Positions 1 through 6,254 of a DNA stretch of 13,872 nt are shown here, one piece after another (within the stretch, counting starts at the first letter, position 1; each line of letters begins with the position of its first letter). Made by a program: the position numbers and the translations under genes. Origin of the DNA: G020350405 sp964513655 (lineage in GTDB: Bacteria > Planctomycetota > Phycisphaerae > Sedimentisphaerales > Anaerobacaceae); NCBI GenBank assembly GCA_964513655.1, contig CAZENQ010000086.1, positions 1 through 13,872 of the forward strand, read 5' to 3'. Under the pieces are notes generated by a model. It did not search any database, was not told where the DNA came from, and saw nothing but the letters and a program-made list of their open reading frames with translations.

Positions 1-193
1 CCAGCTCGCCCGGCGGAACCGCCACGACACATTTGCCTTTTTTTGCGAGGCTTTCTATCATTTCAGCATTACTTTTCCTTATCTGTGCCTGCTTGAAACT
101 TCCCGGAACACTTATTTTCACATTCTGCGCTATTTCAGATACAAACCTGACATCTATCTGCTCATCATCCCACGACAGCTTTTTTATCTCTAT
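1..193 (-). pseudogene. Truncated coding fragment running off the left edge, unknown function
   Basis: Read on the minus strand, the frame from 193 down to the window edge gives a stretch of ordinary protein composition (begins IEIKKLSWDDEQIDVRF, later VKISVPGSF and KGKCVVAVPPGEL). The alternating beta-strand character resembles the C-terminal beta-sandwich of some carbohydrate-active enzymes, but I do not recognise the family. The frame stays open upstream to a stop near 373. The stretch above about 200 is rich in Phe, Trp and Gly and looks like translated spacer, and no ATG/GTG with a convincing ribosome binding site introduces the good part. The nearest upstream gene ends at 446 on the same strand. 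Either the start is non-canonical or this is the remains of a gene that lost its 5' part. I favour a remnant; the call rests on codon and peptide appearance only. Confidence 0.3.
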
Positions 194-445
194 CTGCCCG
201 CGACACAGAACTCCGAACCAAAAACCAAAAAATGTCAAACGAAACCAATTTCCGAAGGGCAAAAATGAACATAAGCTCAGCTTTAACAAAGGATTACGAA
301 AATGAACAACCGGCAGACCCGGCCAAAACAAAACCAATCTTGCCCGGTCTAAAACGACAACTCTACCGGACTAAGCACCCCTGCGCCGCTAAACGCCCGC
401 ATCCTCGCGAGGCACACCAACTCCCAAACCCGTAAAAACCTCCCA
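194..445. other. Intergenic spacer without a supported gene
   Basis: This stretch separates the left-edge fragment from the sulfatase-like gene. Open frames exist on the plus strand (around 33-305 and 232-435), but their products are Ser/Pro/Lys-rich or show no domain pattern and have no convincing ribosome binding site, so I do not call them. I found no T-tract terminator after the sulfatase stop at 446. Confidence 0.5.
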
Positions 446-2389
446 CTAAGGCATTTCCCTCAGGCTTATTGCCAGCTCCAGATTATGACGGGCTTCCGGC
501 AAGTCGGGTTCCAGTTCGAGGGCTTTTTCGTACTGAATGATGGCCTGTTGAGCCTCCCCCTGCTTGAGATAGATATTACCGAGGACGTAATGAGCTCTCG
601 CCAGGTTCGGGTTAATCTCCAGCGCCTTTTTGCAGTGTCCGGCCGCCTCTTCGTATCTCCCTAACTGCAGCAGTATATTACCAAGATTGTTTTGGCCCGC
701 CGCTACCTCAGGGTCAATCTCCAGAGCCCTGCTGTAGCACTCGACCGCCCTGTCCAACTTGCTCTGCTGCTCGAATATAACCCCAAGCGTAAACTGCACC
801 CGGATTTGATTCGGGTCGATACTCGCATAGTGCAGCAGATGACCGACTGTCTCCTCGATACGCTCTTCAGTAAACGCGATTAAACCTAAGTACAGATATG
901 TCCGCGGATAATCAGGCCGCTCCAAAAGCATCTTCTCGCAATACTCCTTACTCCTGCCATAATCCTCCCGGGTAAAATAATAACGCGCTGCCGCGTGCTT
1001 CGCATGAAACCCAATCAAATCCTTCGGGTCTTCTCGCTTTTCGTCCAAACCGAAATCTTCGATTATACTTGCACTGCCGAAGTACCCCAGCGATTCCAGA
1101 CGTCTCCTCATCTCCTCGTCCATCGCCAATCTGCTGTCCGCTTTACCCCCATCAGCTCCCTCTTCCAGTATCTGTTTTAGCCGGTCTCTAAGAATCCGCA
1201 CCTGCTGTCCGTGCTCCTGTGCCAAATTGTTTGTTTCCCCCGCATCTTCGACAAGGTCGTACAATTCCGCCCGCGTCGTCTCGATATATTTCCACCGATT
1301 GCCGACCACGCCCCGCAGCCCGTTGGCGTTGTATTCTATCGTCGGCAGTAAGCTCTCACAGTAAAGGTATCTTTCGCTCCCCAGGCCCTTTTCCCCCGCA
1401 AAATAACCACTCAGGTCTTCTCCCTGTACGTGAGATGGTGTCTCTATGCCAAGCGCCGAGCAAACGGTAGGCACGATATCAACCAGACCAACTACACTCT
1501 CTACCCTTCGCGCTTTGGTCTTTCCCGCCGGCTTGATAATTAGCGGGACCTTAATCGCGCTTTGATAAATAAAAAAACTATGCGTCGATTCTCCGTGTTC
1601 CCCGCGCATCTCACCATGGTCCGCCGTGATAACCAGCAGCGTGGATTCGTACAAACCCAGCCTCTTCAACTTATCAACCACCTGCCCGATACAATAATCG
1701 GCATACGCAATCTCGCCGGCATACAGGTCATCCGCAAATCGCGAGGCGAAAGGCTCCGGCGGCTCATAGTCATTATGCGGGTCGAAGTAATGGCAGAATA
1801 GGAAAAATTTCTCCCCCCTGTGCTCCTCTAACCATTCAATCGCCAAACGGCTCGTCCCCTCACCTCGCCGCTCGTTCCTTTTCTCCCCGTCGGCCCCCTG
1901 CTCAAACTCGTCCCCGTATGTATCGAACCCCTGGTCCAGCCCGAATCGCGAATCCATAACGAACGCGCTGACAAAAGCGCCGGTGGTAAAACCATTGTCT
2001 CTCAGAATCTCGGCCAGAGTCACGTTCGATTGCCCAAGCTTATACGAATCGTTATTATGCACTCCGTGATAAGGCGGAATCGTCCCGGTCAGCATCGAAG
2101 AATGCGATGGAAGGGTCAGCGGAACCGGAGCTATCACATTTTCAAACAGGATGCCCTCCTCGGCAATGGCGTCGATATTGGGTGTGGTCTTGCGCCCGTA
2201 ACCGTAGCAGCTCAGGTGGTCGGCCCGGCAGGTGTCGATGCTGATAACGACGATGCGCCCCGGCCCTTTTGGCCGAATAATTTGCCGTATCAAAAGCCAC
2301 CCGCCCCCGACGACCACAACCAGCGCCAGGGCCGGCAATATACGACGCCACTTCACAAAAGCCCCCTGTCTCAATTTCCCAATCATCAT
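446..2389 (-). CDS. Membrane-anchored sulfatase-fold hydrolase/transferase with C-terminal TPR repeats
   Basis: A 647-aa protein of the alkaline phosphatase/sulfatase superfamily. Residues 1-16 are basic, and about 17-37 form one membrane helix that should anchor an exported catalytic domain. Visible superfamily motifs: IDTCRADHLSCYGY with the first metal Asp near D52, the nucleophile loop PLTLPSHSSMLTG (89-101), FCHYFDPH (198-205), and TADHGE (255-260) followed by GEHGE...H270. Residues about 460-628 hold five TPR units, the last three canonical (529-560, 563-594, 597-628). In classical sulfatases the nucleophile loop reads C/S-x-P-S-R; here the position is Thr92 and the Arg is His96, so formylglycine maturation is impossible. 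Thr is the nucleophile in related phosphoethanolamine transferases, so phospho- or sulfo-transfer is possible; the substrate is unknown. The ATG at 2389 has AGGAAG just upstream. Divergent from the pseudopilin at 2721. Confidence 0.9.
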   Translation of the reverse strand: MMIGKLRQGAFVKWRRILPALALVVVVGGGWLLIRQIIRPKGPGRIVVISIDTCRADHLSCYGYGRKTTPNIDAIAEEGILFENVIAPVPLTLPSHSSMLTGTIPPYHGVHNNDSYKLGQSNVTLAEILRDNGFTTGAFVSAFVMDSRFGLDQGFDTYGDEFEQGADGEKRNERRGEGTSRLAIEWLEEHRGEKFFLFCHYFDPHNDYEPPEPFASRFADDLYAGEIAYADYCIGQVVDKLKRLGLYESTLLVITADHGEMRGEHGESTHSFFIYQSAIKVPLIIKPAGKTKARRVESVVGLVDIVPTVCSALGIETPSHVQGEDLSGYFAGEKGLGSERYLYCESLLPTIEYNANGLRGVVGNRWKYIETTRAELYDLVEDAGETNNLAQEHGQQVRILRDRLKQILEEGADGGKADSRLAMDEEMRRRLESLGYFGSASIIEDFGLDEKREDPKDLIGFHAKHAAARYYFTREDYGRSKEYCEKMLLERPDYPRTYLYLGLIAFTEERIEETVGHLLHYASIDPNQIRVQFTLGVIFEQQSKLDRAVECYSRALEIDPEVAAGQNNLGNILLQLGRYEEAAGHCKKALEINPNLARAHYVLGNIYLKQGEAQQAIIQYEKALELEPDLPEARHNLELAISLREMP

Positions 2390-2526
2390 TGCTTCCTGCG
2401 AGTTTCAGTAAAAGCCCTGCGCCCGACAAACCTGCTTGGCATTTTACCCTCCGCCCCCTCATTTTGCGAGAAAACTGCCCTCCTAACCGACGATTTCGGC
2501 AAAACACCCCGCAAATAAAAAAAAAT

Positions 2527-2566
2527 GCCGAATTTATGGAACAGAAGGCTGCTTTTGCGCATCTTA
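2527..2566 (+). promoter_or_regulatory. Copy 1 of a 40-bp element shared by two pseudopilin upstream regions; ECF-sigma-like promoter candidate
   Basis: Contains GGAACAGAA (2538-2546) and TTTTGCGCATCTTA (2553-2566), both identical to the copy at 4154-4193 with the same 6-nt variable gap between them; 32 of 40 positions match overall. Read as a promoter, GGAACA and CATCTTA are 16 nt apart, resembling the GGAAC -35 and TCTnA-type -10 of ECF sigma factors, which are numerous in Planctomycetota. The start codon it would serve is 154 nt downstream at 2721. The promoter reading is an inference; the repeat itself is directly visible. Confidence 0.5.
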
Positions 2567-2580
2567 CTGGCAGTTGTTCC

Positions 2581-2610
2581 TTGACAGCATGGGCCACAGT
2601 GTGCTAAAAT
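2581..2610 (+). promoter_or_regulatory. Sigma70-like promoter for pseudopilin 1
   Basis: TTGACA (2581-2586), an 18-nt spacer, then TAAAAT (2605-2610) preceded by TGC, an extended -10. Transcription would start near 2617, leaving a leader of about 105 nt that contains the 20-bp tandem repeat. It lies 14 nt downstream of the 40-bp element, so the gene may have two promoters. Confidence 0.5.
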
Positions 2611-2639
2611 CAAGGTTCCTGAGCAGTAAATGGTGGTGT

Positions 2640-2679
2640 TTGTAATGCACCCCTAAAACTTGTAACGCACCCGTAAAAT
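2640..2679 (+). repeat. Two tandem 20-bp units in the leader of pseudopilin 1
   Basis: Units 2640-2659 and 2660-2679 are directly adjacent and match at 17 of 20 positions; the shared core is TTGTAA, GCACCC and TAAAA. A weaker, shortened similarity begins at TTGTA 2690. The units lie between the sigma70-like promoter and the start codon, so they could be an operator pair or an RNA-level site. I know no regulator for this motif. Confidence 0.6.
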
Positions 2680-2720
2680 TTCTGGCAATTTGTATAAGCC
2701 CAAACATAAGGAGTACTGTA

Positions 2721-3503
2721 ATGAGCAAACAGCAGAAGGGTTTTACATTAGTAGAGCTTTTGGTGGTAATAGCGATTATCGCCCTATTGATGTCCATTCT
2801 GATGCCCGCGCTCGCTCGCGTCAGAAGGCAGGCAAAGCTGGTACTCTGCCAGTCAAACCTGAAACAATGGGGTGGCGCCTTCGCTATGTACTGCGATGAT
2901 TTTGATACCAACATGATGGCAGGCCGGATTATTCCCCAACCTAGCTTATCCTATCCTTGGTGGCGGGCACTCGAACCATATTATCGCGACAGGGACCTGC
3001 TCTACTGCCCCGAAGCCGCTGACCCATGTAAACCTGCCAACAGAGGCTACGACGGCGGTAATCACGGAACCTGGCCCGCCCAGTGGTTTCCTGATGGATT
3101 CTGCGGCAGCTACGGCATAAACGAATGGCTCTGCAACCCACCGAGCATCGGCGGTATCTATGAGCCGCAAAAATACTGGAGGACCTGCCAGATAAGACAA
3201 CCATACCAGATACCAGTGCTATTGGACGCCTGGTGGGACCAGGCCTGGCCCGAAAGCTTCGACTGGATGCCGGAGTGGCCGGGTAAGTGGGAATCCTGGG
3301 GAATGAACGACATGGCACACTTCCTCATGGTCCGCCACCCCGCCGGCAACAATTGTGGACTCTTTATGGATTATTCCGTCAGGATAGTACCTGTCAAAGA
3401 GGTTTGGAGTCTCAAATGGCACAAAGAATACCCTGACGGCGACCCCCCGGCTGAACTCGAAGACGCCGGACACTGGATTAATAATCCAGGAAGATACGAT
3501 TAA
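2721..3503 (+). CDS. Pseudopilin-like protein 1 with type IV prepilin leader
   Basis: A 260-aa protein with a six-residue basic leader ending in Gly7, then FTLVELLVVIAIIALLMS, the classic prepilin peptidase site followed by a hydrophobic helix (about 8-30) with Glu at mature position 5. Prepilin peptidase should cleave after Gly7 and N-methylate Phe8. The soluble part is Trp-, Pro- and Cys-rich and ends in a signature shared with pseudopilin 2: a His (H206), ten residues, then Asp217-Tyr-Ser-Val-Arg, followed by VKEVWSLKWHKEY. This matches the variant of the H-X9-DG pseudopilin group that I associate with Phycisphaerae. Role: type II secretion or type IV pilus-like assembly, or a surface-exposed minor pilin; ligand unknown. 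AAGGAG at 2708-2713 lies 7 nt before the ATG. Convergent with the gene at 3540-3941, 36 bp away. Confidence 0.9.
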   Translation: MSKQQKGFTLVELLVVIAIIALLMSILMPALARVRRQAKLVLCQSNLKQWGGAFAMYCDDFDTNMMAGRIIPQPSLSYPWWRALEPYYRDRDLLYCPEAADPCKPANRGYDGGNHGTWPAQWFPDGFCGSYGINEWLCNPPSIGGIYEPQKYWRTCQIRQPYQIPVLLDAWWDQAWPESFDWMPEWPGKWESWGMNDMAHFLMVRHPAGNNCGLFMDYSVRIVPVKEVWSLKWHKEYPDGDPPAELEDAGHWINNPGRYD

Positions 3504-3539
3504 ACCCCCTGCCCTGCGACCTGCGTCGGGACTCTTACA

Positions 3540-3941
3540 TTAATCCTGACTTGCCGGTTCTCGCACGCTGAAAGGCAGCGACTGTACTTGCCGCCCGTCA
3601 ATTGCCAGGTTAATGCTGTATCTTCCATACCTTTCAAATTTTAGTCCTTGCAGATTTAGAATAAGATTTGTACCGGATGAACCCGCATCTTCCCTTATAC
3701 GCACGGATATTTCGCCGTCCAGTCTGGGTACTATCGCCTTGCCGTCCTCATCTATCACATCAACCCGTACCTTATGCTCGCCCTCTTCAATCTTCTCGAA
3801 TCTTATTCTTGCCGCGATAGCACACGCCCGATGTACAACGGGCATTTTCCTGGCAAAAATACTGTCAAACGCACCCAGAACATTCAGTTTTCCACCCTGG
3901 TCCGTCGCACAATCACACAGTAAGAACGCGTCAATATTCAT
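3540..3941 (-). CDS. Small DUF6941-like protein
   Basis: A 133-aa protein with no signal peptide or membrane segment, so probably cytosolic. The N-terminus (MNIDAFLLCDCATDQGGKLN, then VLGAFDSIFA) matches my recollection of the DUF6941 family, whose members share a 'CD...GKLNVLGAFD' opening; their function is not known. The remainder alternates short strands and turns (ARIRFEKIEEGEHKVRVDVI, EISVRIRED, YSINLAIDGR), consistent with a single beta-sandwich domain. AAAGG is 9-13 nt upstream of the ATG. It sits between two pseudopilin genes on the opposite strand, with convergent stops at 3503 and 3540, and shows no obvious link to them. Family assignment is from memory of the motif. Confidence 0.75.
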   Translation of the reverse strand: MNIDAFLLCDCATDQGGKLNVLGAFDSIFARKMPVVHRACAIAARIRFEKIEEGEHKVRVDVIDEDGKAIVPRLDGEISVRIREDAGSSGTNLILNLQGLKFERYGRYSINLAIDGRQVQSLPFSVREPASQD

Positions 3942-4105
3942 TTCTCTTGCCTTTCAAAAGGCTCCCTTTCACCCCGCCATTTTAACGTTTGCCGCCTGTG
4001 CCGTCCACTCTAATCGGGGCCTCTCTCTCCGCGCCAAAAATAACGCCCCTTCGCAAAATCGGGTTATTTAAACGCAAAATGCGGACATTTATTCCCAAAA
4101 AGCCC
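3942..4105. other. Intergenic upstream region of the 3540-3941 gene
   Basis: No gene seen. On the minus strand the sequence TTTTGCG appears twice (around 4052-4059 and 4073-4080), echoing the core of the 40-bp element but without a GGAACA half, so I do not call it a copy. No convincing minus-strand promoter was found. Confidence 0.4.
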
Positions 4106-4134
4106 TTGACATAACCCAAAAAACCTCATATCAT
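4106..4134 (+). promoter_or_regulatory. Sigma70-like promoter for pseudopilin 2
   Basis: TTGACA (4106-4111), a 17-nt spacer, then TATCAT (4129-4134), five of six matches to the -10 consensus. Transcription would start near 4141, placing the 40-bp element (4154-4193) inside the leader. In pseudopilin 1 the order is reversed: the element comes first and the sigma70-like promoter second. Confidence 0.5.
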
Positions 4135-4153
4135 AAGAATGTTTGGGAAAAAA

Positions 4154-4193
4154 GCAAAATTTACGGAACAGAATACCCGTTTTGCGCATCTTA
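4154..4193 (+). promoter_or_regulatory. Copy 2 of the 40-bp pseudopilin upstream element
   Basis: GGAACAGAA (4165-4173) and TTTTGCGCATCTTA (4180-4193), identical to the halves at 2538-2546 and 2553-2566 with the same gap. The A-rich lead-in (gc..aattta) is also conserved. As an ECF-type promoter it would start transcription near 4200, about 36 nt before the ATG at 4236, a normal leader length; this is the better-placed of the two copies. Confidence 0.5.
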
Positions 4194-4235
4194 TCAAGCG
4201 CAGAGCAAAGCAACGGTAAAGATAAGGAGACCATT

Positions 4236-5093
4236 ATGCGTAAACCAAAAGCCTTTACATTAGTGGAACTTCTCGTCGTAATCGCCATTATTGCCCTTCT
4301 TATGTCCATTCTGATGCCCGCCCTCGCAAGGGTCCGCAACCAGGCCAAGAACGTCATGTGCCAGTCCAACCTCAAGCAGCTCTGCCTAGCCTTTTCCATG
4401 TATGCCGACAATTGGGACGCCAAGTTCCTCCAAGGTTGGCGCGCCAGGGGCACGCCGGTGGTGCACACAGATTATTGGATGGAGGGTCTTCGCACCTACT
4501 ACGGCAATCAGCACGAGGTGCGACTCTGTGCAATGGCCACAAAGCCTGGGACCGACCTCGGCGGAGGCCAGTATGGAGGGGTCGGGACCGACTCCACCTT
4601 CGTTGCGTGGGGTGTCTTCAGCGGCGATGACTGCGGCGAGCCCTCTACTTCATGGGGGGCTGTTACGGCATGCGATTATGGCAGTTTTGGCAACAATTCC
4701 TACATTTGCAACCCGCCGTCTGACGCTGGCGGAGAGATTCAGGGCCATCCGGTCTCGAATAACTGGAGGGGCACCAGTATTAAGGGTGCTGGCAACGTGC
4801 CGCTGATTGGAGACGAACAGTGGATTGATTGCTGGCCGCATCACGCCGACGACGCTCCGACCTGGTCAGGGATGCCGTGGGGTTATGAAACCGATAACAT
4901 CAGTATGCACCGTATCTGCATCGACCGACACAACGGCTTCGTAAACTGGGCTTTTGTGGATTGCGGTGTCAGACCTGTCGGGCTCAAAGAGTTGTGGCGG
5001 CTTAAGTGGCATCGTACTTTCGAGATAGACTATCCCGCGCCGCTATGGCCGGCTTGGATGAATAAATATAAAGATTACGATTTTGGCAAATAA
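4236..5093 (+). CDS. Pseudopilin-like protein 2 with type IV prepilin leader
   Basis: A 285-aa protein from the ATG at 4236, which has AAGGAG (4224-4229) 6 nt upstream. An in-frame ATG at 4143 is rejected because it would put 31 residues before the leader and read through the 40-bp element. The leader is MRKPKA, then FTLVELLVVIAIIALLMS. The residue at -1 is Ala rather than Gly, which prepilin peptidases tolerate, and Glu is at mature position 5. Residues about 29-45 are close to pseudopilin 1 (LARVRNQAKNVMCQSNLKQ versus LARVRRQAKLVLCQSNLKQ). Near the end is H232-X9-D242-Cys-Gly-Val-Arg, then GLKELWRLKWHRTF and a tail PLWPAWMNKYKDY. Probably a minor pilin or pseudopilin of a type II secretion/type IV pilus-like machine, and a paralogue of the 2721 gene. 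A second, orphan copy of the tail lies just downstream. Confidence 0.92.
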   Translation: MRKPKAFTLVELLVVIAIIALLMSILMPALARVRNQAKNVMCQSNLKQLCLAFSMYADNWDAKFLQGWRARGTPVVHTDYWMEGLRTYYGNQHEVRLCAMATKPGTDLGGGQYGGVGTDSTFVAWGVFSGDDCGEPSTSWGAVTACDYGSFGNNSYICNPPSDAGGEIQGHPVSNNWRGTSIKGAGNVPLIGDEQWIDCWPHHADDAPTWSGMPWGYETDNISMHRICIDRHNGFVNWAFVDCGVRPVGLKELWRLKWHRTFEIDYPAPLWPAWMNKYKDYDFGK

Positions 5094-5098
5094 CCGCT

Positions 5099-5179
5099 GG
5101 AAAAGAAGGCCGGCCGACAAAGGCCGAATTCAACACCGCCGGTGACGGCTGGATGCGCAACCTCAAAGATTACTGGTAA
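5099..5179 (+). pseudogene. Orphan C-terminal tail of a third plus-strand pseudopilin
   Basis: Reading from 5099 to the TAA at 5177-5179 gives 26 residues, the last 17 being EFNTAGDGWMRNLKDYW. This resembles the end of the neighbouring pseudopilin (WHRTFEID...WPAWMNKYKDY) and the 'WHREFNTAG...WMRNFKDY' tail I recall from this planctomycete family. No start codon, leader or body precedes it; only 5 nt separate the upstream stop from this stretch, and the frame is different. It is best explained as the leftover 3' end of a tandem paralogue after deletion or recombination. An alternative is that the upstream gene gained a new, shorter end by a frameshift. Confidence 0.65.
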
Positions 5180-5248
5180 TAATCCCCCCTCGTACCGCAC
5201 CGAAGACCCTCGCCACCACATAAAATTAACCTCACGCAACACGCAATC

Positions 5249-6121
5249 TCAACGTAAGGCGTTTTTCGGCAGATAGATTTTCCCCGGCCCAACACCGCTC
5301 GAATATGGTTTACTGCCGTCGGCGGTTATCGATACCCGCATCGGCACCGTCTCTGCCGGCGTGTAGCTTGCCACGTGCCCGTCCGTGTAGCCCGCACGCA
5401 GCTCAACATTCCCGCGCTGTGGACCCGACCAGTACGCCGACGAAACCCACGTCTCCACCAGCACCGATGAGCCGGTAAATCGCTCGCAGCTGCTGTACGC
5501 GTTCGGGCTCCGCCAATGGTCGTAACCAAAGTAATCGCTCACCACCAGCTCGCTCTGCCCGCCCCCGCCCGATGGACCACACGGCCCCAGAAACACCTTC
5601 CCTTCCTCCAGACACCCTATATAGTTCCAGTAAAAGCAGTACGTCCCCACCACCGGGTCCTGCTTCGGTGCCGTCTCCGGATTGTCCCACTCATCCCCCG
5701 CGTCCCACGCCCGCTGAAAATACTTGTACTTTCGCGGCGCATTCGGACAGAACATCGTCCCCGCGTCTTTTATATAGCTCCTCAGATACGCGCTCATCGA
5801 CCGGTGCCGCCGCGGACTAAGCGCCCTCGTCCCCGTAAGCATCATCGGCTCCTGCCAGTTCCAGTGTATATCCGCCACCCCTATCGTCGCCACCGACTCC
5901 GGATAGCTCTCGTCGTTGTCCGATGCAAAGCAGTTCACCCCGCTCACTACCTGCCGCTGATTATTCATATTCACCACCGCCCGCGCCTGCCGCCTTGCCT
6001 TCCCCAACACCGGCAGCAGTATCCCCATCACAATCGAGATGACACCTATCACCACGACAAGCTCTATCAGAGTAAATCCTCTGCATCGCCGCTGCCCCCC
6101 GCCACAATTTCGTACTCCCAA
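5249..6121 (-). CDS. Pseudopilin-like protein 3 (divergent), non-ATG start
   Basis: A 290-aa protein with a basic leader ending RRCRG, then FTLIELVVVIGVISIVMGIL (membrane helix about 16-38, Glu at mature position 5). The soluble part contains a Cys-bearing region (CPNAPRKYKYF, FYWNYIGCLEEG) and an AGYTDGHVASY segment resembling the 'DGHV' of DUF1559/H-X9-DG-type pseudopilins, ending KIYLPKNALR. It lacks the WxLKWHR tail of the other two, so it belongs to another subgroup. No ATG fits. TTG at 6121 is 14 nt from the AGGAGG at 6136-6141, while ATA at 6125-6127 is 8 nt from it and in frame, so the true start may be ATA with two extra residues. Leader length is acceptable either way. It lies behind the 1623-aa gene, with its own promoter in the 225-bp gap. 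Confidence 0.88.
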   Translation of the reverse strand: MGVRNCGGGQRRCRGFTLIELVVVIGVISIVMGILLPVLGKARRQARAVVNMNNQRQVVSGVNCFASDNDESYPESVATIGVADIHWNWQEPMMLTGTRALSPRRHRSMSAYLRSYIKDAGTMFCPNAPRKYKYFQRAWDAGDEWDNPETAPKQDPVVGTYCFYWNYIGCLEEGKVFLGPCGPSGGGGQSELVVSDYFGYDHWRSPNAYSSCERFTGSSVLVETWVSSAYWSGPQRGNVELRAGYTDGHVASYTPAETVPMRVSITADGSKPYSSGVGPGKIYLPKNALR

Positions 6122-6205
6122 ATCTATTCTTTTGCCCTCCTGGTTCGTTCTATTCGCCCTTTATTTCCTTACTCCTGACTCCTTGCTTCTTACTCCTGCC
6201 TTTTA

Positions 6206-6234
6206 ACTATACTACATTACCAATTCACAATCAA
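6206..6234 (-). promoter_or_regulatory. Sigma70-like promoter for pseudopilin 3
   Basis: On the minus strand TTGATT (6229-6234), a 17-nt spacer, then TATAGT (6206-6211), five of six matches to the -10 consensus. Transcription would begin near 6199. The resulting leader (about 75 nt) carries three AGGAGT motifs at 6192-6197, 6178-6183 and 6171-6176 before the real AGGAGG at 6136-6141. Confidence 0.5.
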
Positions 6235-6254
6235 TCTTTTTTTTGCGCACAGAC

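Noticed and set aside
33..435. Two plus-strand open frames (33-305 and 232-435)
   Set aside because: No domain pattern and no ribosome binding site, and the first is antisense to the better minus-strand reading at 1-193.
3504..3539. Possible bidirectional terminator between the convergent genes
   Set aside because: Only a 4-bp CGAC/GTCG stem with a bulge is seen and there is no T-tract on either side.
4194..4216. Fragment resembling part of a c-di-GMP-I riboswitch (GCGCAGAGCAAAGC)
   Set aside because: The rest of the riboswitch (P1, second hairpin, tetraloop receptor) is absent and the space to the start codon is too short.
4143..4235. Upstream in-frame ATG giving a 316-aa form of pseudopilin 2
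   Set aside because: It lacks a Shine-Dalgarno, would put 31 residues before the prepilin leader, and runs through the 40-bp element; the ATG at 4236 has AAGGAG at 6 nt.
5516..6178. 220-aa plus-strand open frame antisense to pseudopilin 3
   Set aside because: Its His/Pro/Arg-rich composition is the mirror of the coding strand; the minus frame carries a clear prepilin leader.
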